Assembly (NCBI RefSeq): GCF_047300855.1
Contig: NZ_CP170197.1
Location: 992,001-1,056,000, forward strand
Source: Sulfuriferula sp047300855
GTDB taxonomy: Bacteria > Pseudomonadota > Gammaproteobacteria > Burkholderiales > Sulfuriferulaceae
Reading direction: 5' to 3'
DNA length: 64,000 bases
Numbering within the stretch: position 1 is the stretch's first letter; the number at the start of each line of letters is the position of its first letter. The notes under the pieces are model-generated. The model did no database searches and was not told the DNA's origin. It worked only from the letters and a program-made list of their open reading frames with translations. Made by a program: the position numbers and the translations under genes. Shown here piece after piece: positions 17,854 through 27,015 of the stretch.

Positions 17854-18717
17854 ATGTTCAAAGCTAAATTACTTCTGACGTTGTCACTTATATTGATGTC
17901 TCTGCAAGCGAATGCTCAGGACATTACCATCGGTACAGTCGCCATGGATGCGCCGGTGGAAATGATAAAACGCATGACGCCGCTAGCTGAATACCTGGCG
18001 CAGCAGACAGGGTATCGGATGCAATTTCGCCCTGCACCGAATCTCGATTCAGCCGTAGCGGATTTGGGCAGTGGTAAGGTGCAAATAGCGTATATGACGC
18101 CTATCGCTTATATCATGGCGCATGAAAAACACCAGGCTATACCTTTGGTAACACCGCTCACCCACGGTAAATCTACCTTTAACCTCGTTGTGGTTGTACC
18201 GAAAGACAGTCCTGTCAAAAAACTCGATGACTTGAAAGGCAAACGTTTTGCTTTCGGGGACCCGAAGGCTTTTCTGCAACCGGCTGTACTGCTCGAAGCG
18301 GGGATGAATATACAGGATTTTTCAGCCGTCGCTTATTTGAAGCATTATGACAACATCGCCAAGGCGATTCTGCTGGGCGATTTTGATGGCGGCATCATGA
18401 AAGACACCGTCTACGAGAAATTCGCGCCGCAGGGTCTGCGGGTGGTGTATACCTCGCCCCCCTTGGCGTCCTATGTTTTCGCGGTGAGCGGCGCGCTAGA
18501 TGCGGCCACGCAGAATAAATTGAAAGCCGCCTTCATGGCGCTCAACAGGCCAACGGCCGAAGCCCAATCCATATTAAGAACTCTGGATCAGGGTTATGAC
18601 GGTTTTCAACCAGCATCCGACAAGAATTATGACGGAGAGCGCGACTTGATTGCACGCGTAAAAAAAAAGAGACCCAATGAATGTGCCAGGCAATTAATCC
18701 ACTGCACGCATAGCTGA
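17854..18717 (+). CDS. PhnD-like periplasmic binding protein
   Basis: About 287 residues from the ATG at 17854, which has a strong AGGAGGTG site 8 bases upstream; the longer frame from 17824 does not. A signal peptide (about residues 1-21, cleaved after ANAQ) leads to a type II periplasmic binding fold of the phosphate/phosphite/phosphonate family, with ITIGTVAMDAPVEM, LAEYLAQQTGYRM, SGKVQIAYMTP and the PVKKLDDLKGKRFAFGDP hallmark. No ABC permease or ATPase genes lie nearby, so it is probably a sensor for the adjacent diguanylate cyclase rather than a transporter part. After a run of nine A (18660-18668) the last 15 residues look unlike the family, so a frame slip or sequencing error there is possible. 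Confidence 0.85.
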   Translation: MFKAKLLLTLSLILMSLQANAQDITIGTVAMDAPVEMIKRMTPLAEYLAQQTGYRMQFRPAPNLDSAVADLGSGKVQIAYMTPIAYIMAHEKHQAIPLVTPLTHGKSTFNLVVVVPKDSPVKKLDDLKGKRFAFGDPKAFLQPAVLLEAGMNIQDFSAVAYLKHYDNIAKAILLGDFDGGIMKDTVYEKFAPQGLRVVYTSPPLASYVFAVSGALDAATQNKLKAAFMALNRPTAEAQSILRTLDQGYDGFQPASDKNYDGERDLIARVKKKRPNECARQLIHCTHS

Positions 18718-18719
18718 AG

Positions 18720-18751
18720 GGAGCTGGAGATCATATGTCCAGCTCCTTTTT
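18720..18751 (+). terminator. Rho-independent terminator of the cyclase/binding-protein pair
   Basis: GGAGCTGGA at 18720-18728 pairs with TCCAGCTCC at 18738-18746 around a 9-base loop, followed by TTTTT at 18747-18751. It begins 3 bases after the binding-protein stop codon. Confidence 0.9.
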
Positions 18752-18753
18752 AC

Positions 18754-18829
18754 TGGTGCCCCCGACACGAATCGAACGTGTGACCCTTCCCTTAGGAGGG
18801 GAATGCTCTATCCACTGAGCTACGGGGGC
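18754..18829 (-). tRNA. tRNA-Arg (anticodon CCT)
   Basis: Read on the minus strand this is a 76-base cloverleaf: acceptor GCCCCCG pairing with CGGGGGC, discriminator A and an encoded CCA end; D-arm GCTC/GAGC; anticodon stem TTCCC/GGGAA with loop CTCCTAA, giving anticodon CCT, which reads AGG; and a T-arm with GTTCGATTC. It lies between the terminator of the cyclase operon and the divergent MFS gene. Confidence 0.96.
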
Positions 18830-18885
18830 AAGGCTCGCATTCTAGCTTATTATGTCGTTTCAAATAAGCCGCCATAGAGACTTCC

Positions 18886-20076
18886 ATGCCCCTCCCGCGC
18901 CTGCCCCGTACCGTTATTGTCCTCAGCCTGGTGAGTTTTTTTAACGATCTGGCTTCGGAAATGGTGGTGCCGCTGATTCCCATACTGCTGGCCACGGTAC
19001 TGGCGGCCGGGCCGGTGGCGCTGGGGCTGGTCGAGGGCGTGGCCGATGCCGTGGCATCCTTGCTCAAGCTGTGGTCGGGGCGGCGCTCTGATTTGTTGGG
19101 CGGGCGTCGCAAGGGATTGGCGTTAGCCGGTTATGCTTTATCCAATAGTGTCCGCCCGTTACTGGGGATAGCGGGTAGTTGGCCGGTATTGCTCGCGTTG
19201 CGCAGTCTGGATCGAGTGGGCAAGGGCTTGCGCAGCGCGCCGCGCGATGCGCTGGTGGCGGATGCGACGCCGCCGGAAATCCGCGGTTTGGCGTTTGGAT
19301 TTCACCGGGCGATGGATAATGCCGGAGCAGTGGGCGGCAGCTTGATTGCGGCGGCGGTGCTGGCGTGGTCAGGCATGTCGCTGACTCAAGTCATTCTCTG
19401 GTCGGCGCTGCCGGGCGCAATGGGGGTGTTGCTGATTGCGTTTGGCGTAGGGGAAAAACCACGGCCGGTTACCCCGGTGCCTGCCCTGAAAATATCGTCG
19501 TTGCCGTGGTCAACGCTGGCTGTGCCGCTACAGCGTTATCTGCTGGTATTGATGCTGTTCACTTTTGCACGCGCTTCCGAGACATTTATCGTATTGCGCG
19601 GACACGAACTGGGCATGAGCGTGGTCGAATTGCTGCTGCTGTGGGCGGCATTGAATCTGGCCAAGGCGCTGACTTCCACGCGCGGCGGCGTGCTGGCGGA
19701 CAAGTTGGGAAAAGAGCCGCTGATCCTGTTCGGTTGGGCAGCGTTTGGCGTGGCCTTCATGCTGCTGGGTTGGGTGGCACATAGTATCTGGCTGTGGGCG
19801 GTGGCCATCCTCTACGGACTCACCACCGGTTTGGCCGAAGGCCCGGAACGCGCGCTGATCAGCGACTTTGCCGACGCAGAGACGCGCGGTACCGCATTCG
19901 GCTGGTATCACCTGATGACCGGTTTGGCGGCGATTCCCGCAGGGTTGGCGTTCGGTCTGATCTGGCAGTTGCAGTCTGCAGAGTGGGCATTCCGTTATGC
20001 TGGCTTGCTGGCAATGACTGCTGCATTATTGATGCATTTTTGGGCGTGGCCCGCACATTCGAGAGGAAAAGCATGA
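18886..20076 (+). CDS. MFS permease
   Basis: A 396-residue inner-membrane protein with about 12 helices. LVSFFNDLASEMVVPLIPILL at the first helix, the GRRSDLLGGRRKGLALAGY loop (motif A) and LRSLDRVGKGLRSAPRDALV are the signature of a proteobacterial MFS group annotated only as MFS transporters. The substrate is unknown. The stop overlaps the start of the peroxiredoxin in ATGA, so the two are one unit, and the gene starts close to the promoter side of the tRNA. Confidence 0.85.
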   Translation: MPLPRLPRTVIVLSLVSFFNDLASEMVVPLIPILLATVLAAGPVALGLVEGVADAVASLLKLWSGRRSDLLGGRRKGLALAGYALSNSVRPLLGIAGSWPVLLALRSLDRVGKGLRSAPRDALVADATPPEIRGLAFGFHRAMDNAGAVGGSLIAAAVLAWSGMSLTQVILWSALPGAMGVLLIAFGVGEKPRPVTPVPALKISSLPWSTLAVPLQRYLLVLMLFTFARASETFIVLRGHELGMSVVELLLLWAALNLAKALTSTRGGVLADKLGKEPLILFGWAAFGVAFMLLGWVAHSIWLWAVAILYGLTTGLAEGPERALISDFADAETRGTAFGWYHLMTGLAAIPAGLAFGLIWQLQSAEWAFRYAGLLAMTAALLMHFWAWPAHSRGKA

Positions 20077-20624
20077 AATTCATGATCCTGTTTATCGCAC
20101 TGAGCGCCGCGCTGGCTTTGGTCTGGATGCGTTCCAGCCAGGCCGCAGCCAGGCCGCAGGCCGGACAGCCGGCGCCGGATTTCAGCCTGGTCGACCAGAA
20201 CGGCAAGCTGCAGAATCTGGCGGACTATCGCGGCAAGTGGCTGGTGCTGTATTTTTACCCGAAAGATGAAACCCCCGCATGCACCACCGAGGCGTGCGCA
20301 TTTCGCGACGATATTCTGAAAATTCGCAAACTCAACGCAGAAGTGGTGGGGGTGAGCATAGACGACGCCAGCCGCCACGCCGAATTCGCCAAAAAACACG
20401 GCCTGCCGTTCCCGCTACTCGCGGATAAGGATGGCGTGGTAGCCGCACGTTATGGATCGGTGACCAATCTGATCGTGATGAAACTGGCCAAACGCAATAC
20501 TTTCATCATCGATCCGCAGGGCAGGATTGCCAAGGTCTATGCCGGCGCTGACGCCGGCCGCAATTCCGAACAGGTGATTGCCGATTTGCCCAAGCTCGAG
20601 GCGGCGCGTCCCGGCTCGCGCTGA
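20073..20624 (+). CDS. BCP/PrxQ-type peroxiredoxin, exported or membrane-anchored
   Basis: A 183-residue thiol peroxidase beginning at 20073 within the ATGA overlap. The first 25 residues form a hydrophobic leader ending in QAAA, so it is probably periplasmic or anchored, unlike classic cytosolic Bcp. The thioredoxin fold contains FYPKDETPACTTEACAFRDD, with peroxidatic C70 and a second cysteine at C75, the spacing seen in BCP/PrxQ. It reduces peroxides using a thiol donor. pelA starts 56 bases downstream, so read-through into the pel operon is possible. Confidence 0.88.
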   Translation: MKFMILFIALSAALALVWMRSSQAAARPQAGQPAPDFSLVDQNGKLQNLADYRGKWLVLYFYPKDETPACTTEACAFRDDILKIRKLNAEVVGVSIDDASRHAEFAKKHGLPFPLLADKDGVVAARYGSVTNLIVMKLAKRNTFIIDPQGRIAKVYAGADAGRNSEQVIADLPKLEAARPGSR

Positions 20625-20639
20625 GGCGGCAACGTCTAC

Positions 20640-20657
20640 GCGGCGCACCTGCGCCGC
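20640..20657. repeat. 18-base palindrome upstream of pelA
   Basis: GCGGCGCA at 20640-20647 is the exact complement of TGCGCCGC at 20650-20657, with 2 bases between. It ends 5 bases before a candidate extended -10 box. It could be an operator for pelA or a weak hairpin ending the peroxiredoxin transcript. Confidence 0.45.
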
Positions 20658-20661
20658 GCCA

Positions 20662-20670
20662 TGCGATAAT
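20662..20670 (+). promoter_or_regulatory. Candidate extended -10 box of pelA
   Basis: TGCGATAAT fits the extended -10 form TGnTATAAT with one mismatch in the hexamer. A start of transcription about 7 bases later would fall near 20677, only about four bases before the pelA ATG at 20681, which has no ribosome-binding site. No clear -35 box is seen. Confidence 0.35.
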
Positions 20671-20680
20671 CCAGCCGACC

Positions 20681-23419
20681 ATGACCAAACTACTTTTACC
20701 GCTATGGCTGTTATTTTTCAGCTTGTCTGCGCAGGCATTCAATGCGGCGTTTTTCTATGGCACGCCATTTCCTCAAGAGCTGCGCATTTACGATGCGGTC
20801 ATCGTTGAAGCAGACCAGGCGGACTTTGCCCAGGTACCCGGCAATCTGCAAAACAAACTTTATGCCTATACCAGCCTGGGTGAGGTGGGCCCCGATAAAC
20901 CTTATGCCGGCAGCGTTCCGGCCGCCGCAAAAATGGCGCGCAATCCGGCGTGGGCAAGCGATGTCATGGATCAAACCAGTCCTGCCTGGCGCGCATTTTT
21001 TCTCGACAAAATAGTCGCGCCCTTATGGCAGCGGGGTTTTCGTGGAATATTTGTCGATACGCTGGATTCCTATCAGCTTGCGGCTTCCTCTCCGCAAGCG
21101 AAAGCGGCTCAGGAAGCCGGCATGGTCGAAACCTTGCGCCAGATGCGCGAGCGTTTCCCCGGCATCCATATCATTCTCAACCGCGGTTTTGAGATTTTGC
21201 CGCAGGTGCATGACTGGGTCACTGCAGTTGCTGCCGAGTCGCTGTTTCAAGGCTGGAATAATGCAACGCGGTCGTATGTTCCGGTTAAAGAGCCGGATCG
21301 GCAATGGCTGCTGGGCCAGCTCAATCGGGTCAAAAACGGCTATCACTTGCCCGTCATCGTCATCGACTACGCCGCTCCAAATCAGCGTCCGTTGGCGCGT
21401 GAACTTGCGCAAAAAATCCGTACGGCTGGGTTTATCCCATGGGTCAGCAATCCTGAACTCGACATGGTGGGCGTAGGCGCTCCGGAGATTCAGCCCCGAC
21501 GAATTTTGATGCTGTATAACGGGAAGAATAACAGCGATGTCATTTTCAGCGACTTGCACCGGTTTGCCGCAATGCCCATACAGTATATGGGCTTTATCCC
21601 GGAATACCATGATTTGACCGGGCCGCTACCTGACTATCAATTGGCCGGGCAGTACGCAGGCATCATCGTATGGTCGGATGGTGCGCCCCTTAACAACCCC
21701 CGGCTTAAACCCTGGTTATTGAAACAAATCAATCAGGGACTGCGTCTGGCCGTCGTCAATGAATTCGGATTCAGCCGCAGCAATGAAAACTTGCGACCAT
21801 TTGGACTGAACATAAAAAGCAGCGTGCCCGCCAGCAATGTCGAAATCATCACTCAAGATGCCATGGTGGGGTTCGAACATTCAGCACTGGTGCAGCCGGA
21901 TACGCTCGATATTATCGATGCGGGCAAAGGCAGTACGCCGATACTGCGCCTCAAGGTCGCAGGCCAGATAACCGATGTGGCGGCTTATATGCCCTGGGGC
22001 GGGTATGTCCTTTCCCCTTACGCCGCTTATGAAATCCCCTATCAACAAGGCACGCGCTGGATTATCGATCCCTTCATTTTTTTCAAGCGCGCACTTGCTT
22101 TGCCGGATATGCCCGCCCCCGATGTGACCACCTCGACAGGACGGCGTTTATTGATGGCGCATATGGATGGCGATGGTTTTGCCAGCAATGCTGAATTCCC
22201 CGGGGCACCCCTGGCGTCGCGCGTCATGCTGGAAAAAATATTTAAAAAATATACGATCCCTACAGCGGTTTCGGTGATCGAAGGTGAAACGGCACCTTGG
22301 GGCGTGTATCCCAAAAAATCTGCCGAAATGGAACAGATTGCCCGTGAAATTTATCGTTTGCCGTATGTTGAAATTGCCAGTCACTCCTATTCACACCCGT
22401 TCAAATGGCAATTAACAAGCGAAGAAGGCAGTGGCGAAGATTACCATTTGCCGATCCCGGGCTATAAGTTCGATTTAAACAGGGAGATTGCAGGGAGCGT
22501 CAATTATATTAACCAGCGTCTGGCTCCGCCCGGTAAAAGCTGCCGGATTTTTTTATGGACGGGCAATAGCAACCCCGGCGCGGATGCGATCGCCAAAACC
22601 GACGCATTGGGTCTGCTTAACATGAATGGCGGAGAAACCACCATCACCAACAGTCAACCCAGCCTGACTTTCGTTGCGCCTCTGGGCGTTGCACGGGATG
22701 GGCATTTCCAGGTTTATGCGCCGAACCAGAATGAAAATGTGTACACCAAAAACTGGTCGAGCCAGTTTTATGGTTTTCGCCGCGTCATTGAAACCTTCAA
22801 GCTGACCGATACACCGCGCCGACTCAAACCCATGGATATTTATTTCCATACTTATTCGGCTTCCAAGCCAGCCTCACTGAAAGCGCTGGAGGAGGTTTAT
22901 GATTGGGCGCTCAAGCAGCCCAGTCACCCTGTTTACCCTTCCGACTACATCCGGCGTGTCATGGATTTCAATCACAGCGTCATGGCGCGCGAAGATAACG
23001 ACTGGTTATTTTACGGCGATGGGCAGATAGATACCCTGCGCATCAATGCCAAATGGGGTTATCCGGTCATTAATGACAGCGTGGCAGGCTACAATGATTT
23101 CAACGGCGACCGCTATCTGGATCTGGTCAAATCTCCGGTCAATCGCATCGCGCTTGCAACTGAAACCAGCGAAGCGCCGTATCTGGTCGATGCGAATGGA
23201 ACATTACTAAATTGGCGACGGCAAGCTCGGCAGATCAACATGACATTTAATTCGTATGTAAATTTGGATTTCATCCTCGACCATGCCGACAATTGCATAT
23301 TGTCCGACGAAAAAGGGCGGATAATCCGCGCGGACTCTCACATCAGGCAACATTATCATTACCAGACCCATGCGGCAGGACGAGCCACTTTCCGCCTCAA
23401 CTGCTCCCTGGCAGACTAA
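20681..23419 (+). CDS. pelA: PelA: periplasmic Pel deacetylase/hydrolase
   Basis: A 912-residue exported protein (signal peptide about 1-19, ending AQA), close to the 948 residues of Pseudomonas PelA. The N-terminal glycoside hydrolase domain (about 20-265) holds YAYTSLGEV, GIFVDTLDSY and the likely catalytic glutamate E186 in AESLF. A Rossmann-like middle region follows. The deacetylase domain (about 485-800) has the metal-site motifs HMDGDGF (D496, D498) and ASHSYSHPF (H568, H572). The C-terminal part is probably a beta-rich carbohydrate module. PelA partly deacetylates and trims the Pel polymer of N-acetylgalactosamine and N-acetylglucosamine. It is first in a complete pelABCDEFG operon, and its end overlaps pelB by 50 bases. 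Confidence 0.95.
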   Translation: MTKLLLPLWLLFFSLSAQAFNAAFFYGTPFPQELRIYDAVIVEADQADFAQVPGNLQNKLYAYTSLGEVGPDKPYAGSVPAAAKMARNPAWASDVMDQTSPAWRAFFLDKIVAPLWQRGFRGIFVDTLDSYQLAASSPQAKAAQEAGMVETLRQMRERFPGIHIILNRGFEILPQVHDWVTAVAAESLFQGWNNATRSYVPVKEPDRQWLLGQLNRVKNGYHLPVIVIDYAAPNQRPLARELAQKIRTAGFIPWVSNPELDMVGVGAPEIQPRRILMLYNGKNNSDVIFSDLHRFAAMPIQYMGFIPEYHDLTGPLPDYQLAGQYAGIIVWSDGAPLNNPRLKPWLLKQINQGLRLAVVNEFGFSRSNENLRPFGLNIKSSVPASNVEIITQDAMVGFEHSALVQPDTLDIIDAGKGSTPILRLKVAGQITDVAAYMPWGGYVLSPYAAYEIPYQQGTRWIIDPFIFFKRALALPDMPAPDVTTSTGRRLLMAHMDGDGFASNAEFPGAPLASRVMLEKIFKKYTIPTAVSVIEGETAPWGVYPKKSAEMEQIAREIYRLPYVEIASHSYSHPFKWQLTSEEGSGEDYHLPIPGYKFDLNREIAGSVNYINQRLAPPGKSCRIFLWTGNSNPGADAIAKTDALGLLNMNGGETTITNSQPSLTFVAPLGVARDGHFQVYAPNQNENVYTKNWSSQFYGFRRVIETFKLTDTPRRLKPMDIYFHTYSASKPASLKALEEVYDWALKQPSHPVYPSDYIRRVMDFNHSVMAREDNDWLFYGDGQIDTLRINAKWGYPVINDSVAGYNDFNGDRYLDLVKSPVNRIALATETSEAPYLVDANGTLLNWRRQARQINMTFNSYVNLDFILDHADNCILSDEKGRIIRADSHIRQHYHYQTHAAGRATFRLNCSLAD

Positions 23420-26400
23420 GGTAGCGCGACCACGGTTGATCTCACCCATCAGTTTGGTGGGTTTGGCGTCGGCGGTCGGCATCGTGCTGGTATTGCTCTT
23501 TCCGCAACAGCGCCTATCCGAGCAAATCAAAAAGAACCCCAAGGTAGATGAGGTTTCGCTGCAGTACATGCGTCGTTTTCTTGCCACCGAGCCGGACAAC
23601 TACGAACTCAGATTGCAGTTGGCGCAGGCCTACGCAAGGATAGGTCAATATGAAAATGCACTCACCACCTTGCAACTGCTGTACGCGAACCCACAACCGC
23701 ATTGGCGCGAAGCGGCGGTTTTGGAAAAACTCGACATCCTTTCCAAAATTGCTTTTGCGGCCGCACCCGGCAGTAGAGACCGGGATTACAAATTGGCGCA
23801 ATTCAGGCAGGCATTGCGTGCCAGTGAAACGCAGATTTTTGATACCAAGGCCTTGAGACAACTTGTACGTACCGCCGAATCCAGCGGAGAAGTAGAGCTG
23901 GCCGAACGTGTGGCGGCACGACTTGCACTGACCAGCAATCAATTGGCCGATCTTGATGAAGCGGCGCGCCTGGCACTGGCAAATGGCCATTATCTCGCCA
24001 GTGCGCAATATACCTGGCGCGCGCGCCAGCTTGTCCGTAGCCCCGAACAGAAAATTGCATATCTCAGACGTGCCATGGCCACTCTGCAATCAGGCGGTCT
24101 GGGACAGATCGGCCTGGATTGGGTGCAGCGGCTCCCTGCAGCCGAGTGGCAGCGACCCGATGTTTTGTATGGCCTGACTAAACTTGCCCTGGCATCAAAC
24201 CGTCCGGCGCAGGCTGCAGAGTTTGCTGCCCGGCTGGTTGGCATGACCAAGCCGCCAATGATGCCTATGCGTTTTGTCCCGGCGTATTTTGATCTTGCAT
24301 ACACTGCTTTTTTGGGTAATCGCGATTTGCCGCATGCGTTGGAGCTGGCGCAATTTGCTGTCAGCCAGGCGCCCAATAGTGCGATATGGCGCGAACGACT
24401 GGCGCAGGTTGCCGAATGGTCAAATCAGTCTCAATTGGCTTTGGTGCAATGGCGCTGGCTGGCGCTGCATCAGGGCAATGAATCGGCCTGGCGGTCATGG
24501 ATGCGCCTGGCTGGAGGTTTGTTTGACTATGCCGCACAATTGACCGGTCTGGAACGTGACTGGGGGCGTCATGGGTATGATGAAAAATATGCACGCAAGA
24601 TTGTCCAGATTTATGAATATCTGGGTAAACCGGAAGAAGCGCTGGCCTGGCTGGACCGCAATGGCGATGAAGTGCGCCGTCCCGAACTGTTGTTGCTGTC
24701 CGCGGAATTATTAACGCGCATGGGGCGCGATGCAGAGGCGATTGCACGTTATCAGCGCTATTTGCGGCACCGTGTCGCCAGTCCTGAGCTGGCTGTCACG
24801 ATTGCCGGGATGTTGCAGCGCGCCGGTCGCTACGATGAGGCATACGATGTGCTTGTCAGCAGCAGCGCTCAGGCAAAACCGGCGGATCAATTGTTCTGGC
24901 TAAACCTTGGTGAACTTGCCTGGCGACTCAGGCATGACGACCAGGCTATCGCAGCTTACCGGGTATTAAGTGACATGCCGGATGCCATGCCTTTCTATCA
25001 GGAACGTCTATTTCAGGCATTGAAACGCAAGAATCCGCGCTTGGCCGCTGAGACTGCCGAGCAGTACTGGCTAAAAACCGGGCGCCTCAACTTGTTCATG
25101 AACGCGATTGATACCTACGCGGAACTGGGAGACTGGCAAGCAGTGCAGCGGCTATACCGGATAACCGAAGCGCCTCAGTGGCGTGAATATGACAAGGATT
25201 TTAGATTCGTCGCCATGCGCGCCGAGATGTACAAGCATGCGGGCAATTTTATCGCCGCCGAACGCGATTACCGTTTTCTGATCAAGCGTTATCCCGATAA
25301 TTCGGGAGTCAAGGAATCCTTCTTGTGGTTACTGCTCGATTTGCGTCAATTCGGCCGGCTGGATCATTTTATGCGGCAATGGGCAAAGCTGCTTTCCGGC
25401 ACCCCCGCTTTATGGGACGTATATGCAGCAGGTTATCTGGCGTTAGGTCGCCCGAATGATTCACTTGCCCTGTATCAGCGCATGGCTAAAGCACACGCAC
25501 AAGATGAATTGTGGTTGCTCAATTATGCGGCAACACTGGAAGCGGCAGGACAAACCGGCCCGGCTTGGAAAATCCGCCGGACAATCTGGCAACAACGCCT
25601 GAATAAACAGACCCATCGCGATTGGATGAATACCCGTGCGAATGCCCGTGACATTGAATCATTGCGTTTGTTATTGCTCAATGACCCGGCTCATGGTCAG
25701 AATGTGCTCTGGAAATTACTGCGTAGTGGTTCACCCGAACTCAAGAAAAATAGCCAGTTTGTAGAGTTGGCCACTGCGTGGCTCAATGATCATGAGCAAA
25801 ACGATGCCGCCAGAGCCTGGCTGGCGCGGCAATATGCCCGCTGGCTGAGTACGCCGTTGGGTGCGCGTATTTCGGATGCGCTGACGCGTCAGGATCCTGA
25901 AGCTGCAGCAGAAATTCTGGACCATGACGGCGTTTTGCTTTACGACAGAATGAATCTTGCGTCGTTGGCAGGACATCAAAATGATGCGGCCGACCTGGCG
26001 TTTACTGCGATGGATCGTTCGCCCCTGGATGAATCCCTGTATATGCAGGCCGCCCCGATGCTGTTAGCCAATGATCGTACTGCAGGGTTCATGATGAAAT
26101 ACCAAAATCTCGGGGTGTATAACGCAACAAGTAAGGAAATCACGACGACCGGTCATCAAATCGGCGGGTTGAAACTTGATCTCGGCTTGCATCAAGACAC
26201 CCGCACTGGTGTGGGTACCTCCTTGTTAACGCATGTGCCCAATGAAACAGGTGGTGAGATCGCGCTGCATCAGGCCGGAAACGGTTACGTCAATACAGTT
26301 AAATTGCAATTTAGCCAGGCATTCAATACGCAGGCGGGCATCAGTTTCGAACATCAACAGCAAACTGGCTCGCGTCTGCAATGGAATGTGCAAGTGGCGC

Positions 26401-26996
26401 ATAATCAAACCGCTCCGGAAAGTGCGGCGATGCGCATTATCGGCAGGCGTGATCAAATTGCACTGGAGAGCAATTACCGCCTGGATCGCTGGAACCAATT
26501 GAGTGTGCGAGGCGTTGTTAACCAATATCGCAGCATCGATGGCCAGAACCTGGGTAACGGAAATCTGCTGACCACCACATTGAGCCACGAACTAAGTCGA
26601 GTACATCCCGCATTACGCGGGCGCGTGACCGGAACCTGGAGCCAATACCGTGCAAGCGATACAGAACTGACCGGCCAGACCGCAAGTTTGATACCGGCCG
26701 GGCAACCTCATACTGCGAGCTATTTCATGCCGCAAGGCATGCGTGAAATAGCCGCCTACGCCAGCGTCGGGGATGCCATAGACAGCAATTTACCTGCGCG
26801 CGATTTCGAATATCTGGGTGAAATCGGCGTGTTCTATAACCCAGTCTCCGGCTCCGGCTGGCGTGCCAATGCCGGGGTGGCAACACGGATCATCGGTGCG
26901 GATCGATTGCAGGTGTTTACTCGCTATGACCAGGCGCCCAGAGGGCAAGGCAAGGCCAGTCTGGAAGTTGGAATAGGCTATCAGTTACATTATTAA
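23370..26996 (+). CDS. pelB: PelB: TPR scaffold and outer-membrane porin
   Basis: A 1208-residue protein, close to the 1193 of Pseudomonas PelB. After a cytosolic tail comes one membrane helix (about 27-45, VGLASAVGIVLVLLF). A long helical region (about 60-880) is built of TPR repeats, such as DNYELRLQLAQAYARIGQYENALTTL read in two parts. The last 300 residues are a beta-barrel, ending in the aromatic-rich LEVGIGYQLHY typical of outer-membrane proteins. The TPR part binds PelA and the barrel exports Pel. The ATG at 23370 lies 50 bases inside pelA and has no clear ribosome-binding site, so a shorter N-terminus is possible. Confidence 0.93.
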   Translation: MRQDEPLSASTAPWQTKVARPRLISPISLVGLASAVGIVLVLLFPQQRLSEQIKKNPKVDEVSLQYMRRFLATEPDNYELRLQLAQAYARIGQYENALTTLQLLYANPQPHWREAAVLEKLDILSKIAFAAAPGSRDRDYKLAQFRQALRASETQIFDTKALRQLVRTAESSGEVELAERVAARLALTSNQLADLDEAARLALANGHYLASAQYTWRARQLVRSPEQKIAYLRRAMATLQSGGLGQIGLDWVQRLPAAEWQRPDVLYGLTKLALASNRPAQAAEFAARLVGMTKPPMMPMRFVPAYFDLAYTAFLGNRDLPHALELAQFAVSQAPNSAIWRERLAQVAEWSNQSQLALVQWRWLALHQGNESAWRSWMRLAGGLFDYAAQLTGLERDWGRHGYDEKYARKIVQIYEYLGKPEEALAWLDRNGDEVRRPELLLLSAELLTRMGRDAEAIARYQRYLRHRVASPELAVTIAGMLQRAGRYDEAYDVLVSSSAQAKPADQLFWLNLGELAWRLRHDDQAIAAYRVLSDMPDAMPFYQERLFQALKRKNPRLAAETAEQYWLKTGRLNLFMNAIDTYAELGDWQAVQRLYRITEAPQWREYDKDFRFVAMRAEMYKHAGNFIAAERDYRFLIKRYPDNSGVKESFLWLLLDLRQFGRLDHFMRQWAKLLSGTPALWDVYAAGYLALGRPNDSLALYQRMAKAHAQDELWLLNYAATLEAAGQTGPAWKIRRTIWQQRLNKQTHRDWMNTRANARDIESLRLLLLNDPAHGQNVLWKLLRSGSPELKKNSQFVELATAWLNDHEQNDAARAWLARQYARWLSTPLGARISDALTRQDPEAAAEILDHDGVLLYDRMNLASLAGHQNDAADLAFTAMDRSPLDESLYMQAAPMLLANDRTAGFMMKYQNLGVYNATSKEITTTGHQIGGLKLDLGLHQDTRTGVGTSLLTHVPNETGGEIALHQAGNGYVNTVKLQFSQAFNTQAGISFEHQQQTGSRLQWNVQVAHNQTAPESAAMRIIGRRDQIALESNYRLDRWNQLSVRGVVNQYRSIDGQNLGNGNLLTTTLSHELSRVHPALRGRVTGTWSQYRASDTELTGQTASLIPAGQPHTASYFMPQGMREIAAYASVGDAIDSNLPARDFEYLGEIGVFYNPVSGSGWRANAGVATRIIGADRLQVFTRYDQAPRGQGKASLEVGIGYQLHY

Positions 26997-27015
26997 TCGT
27001 CTTGAGAGGAATAGG

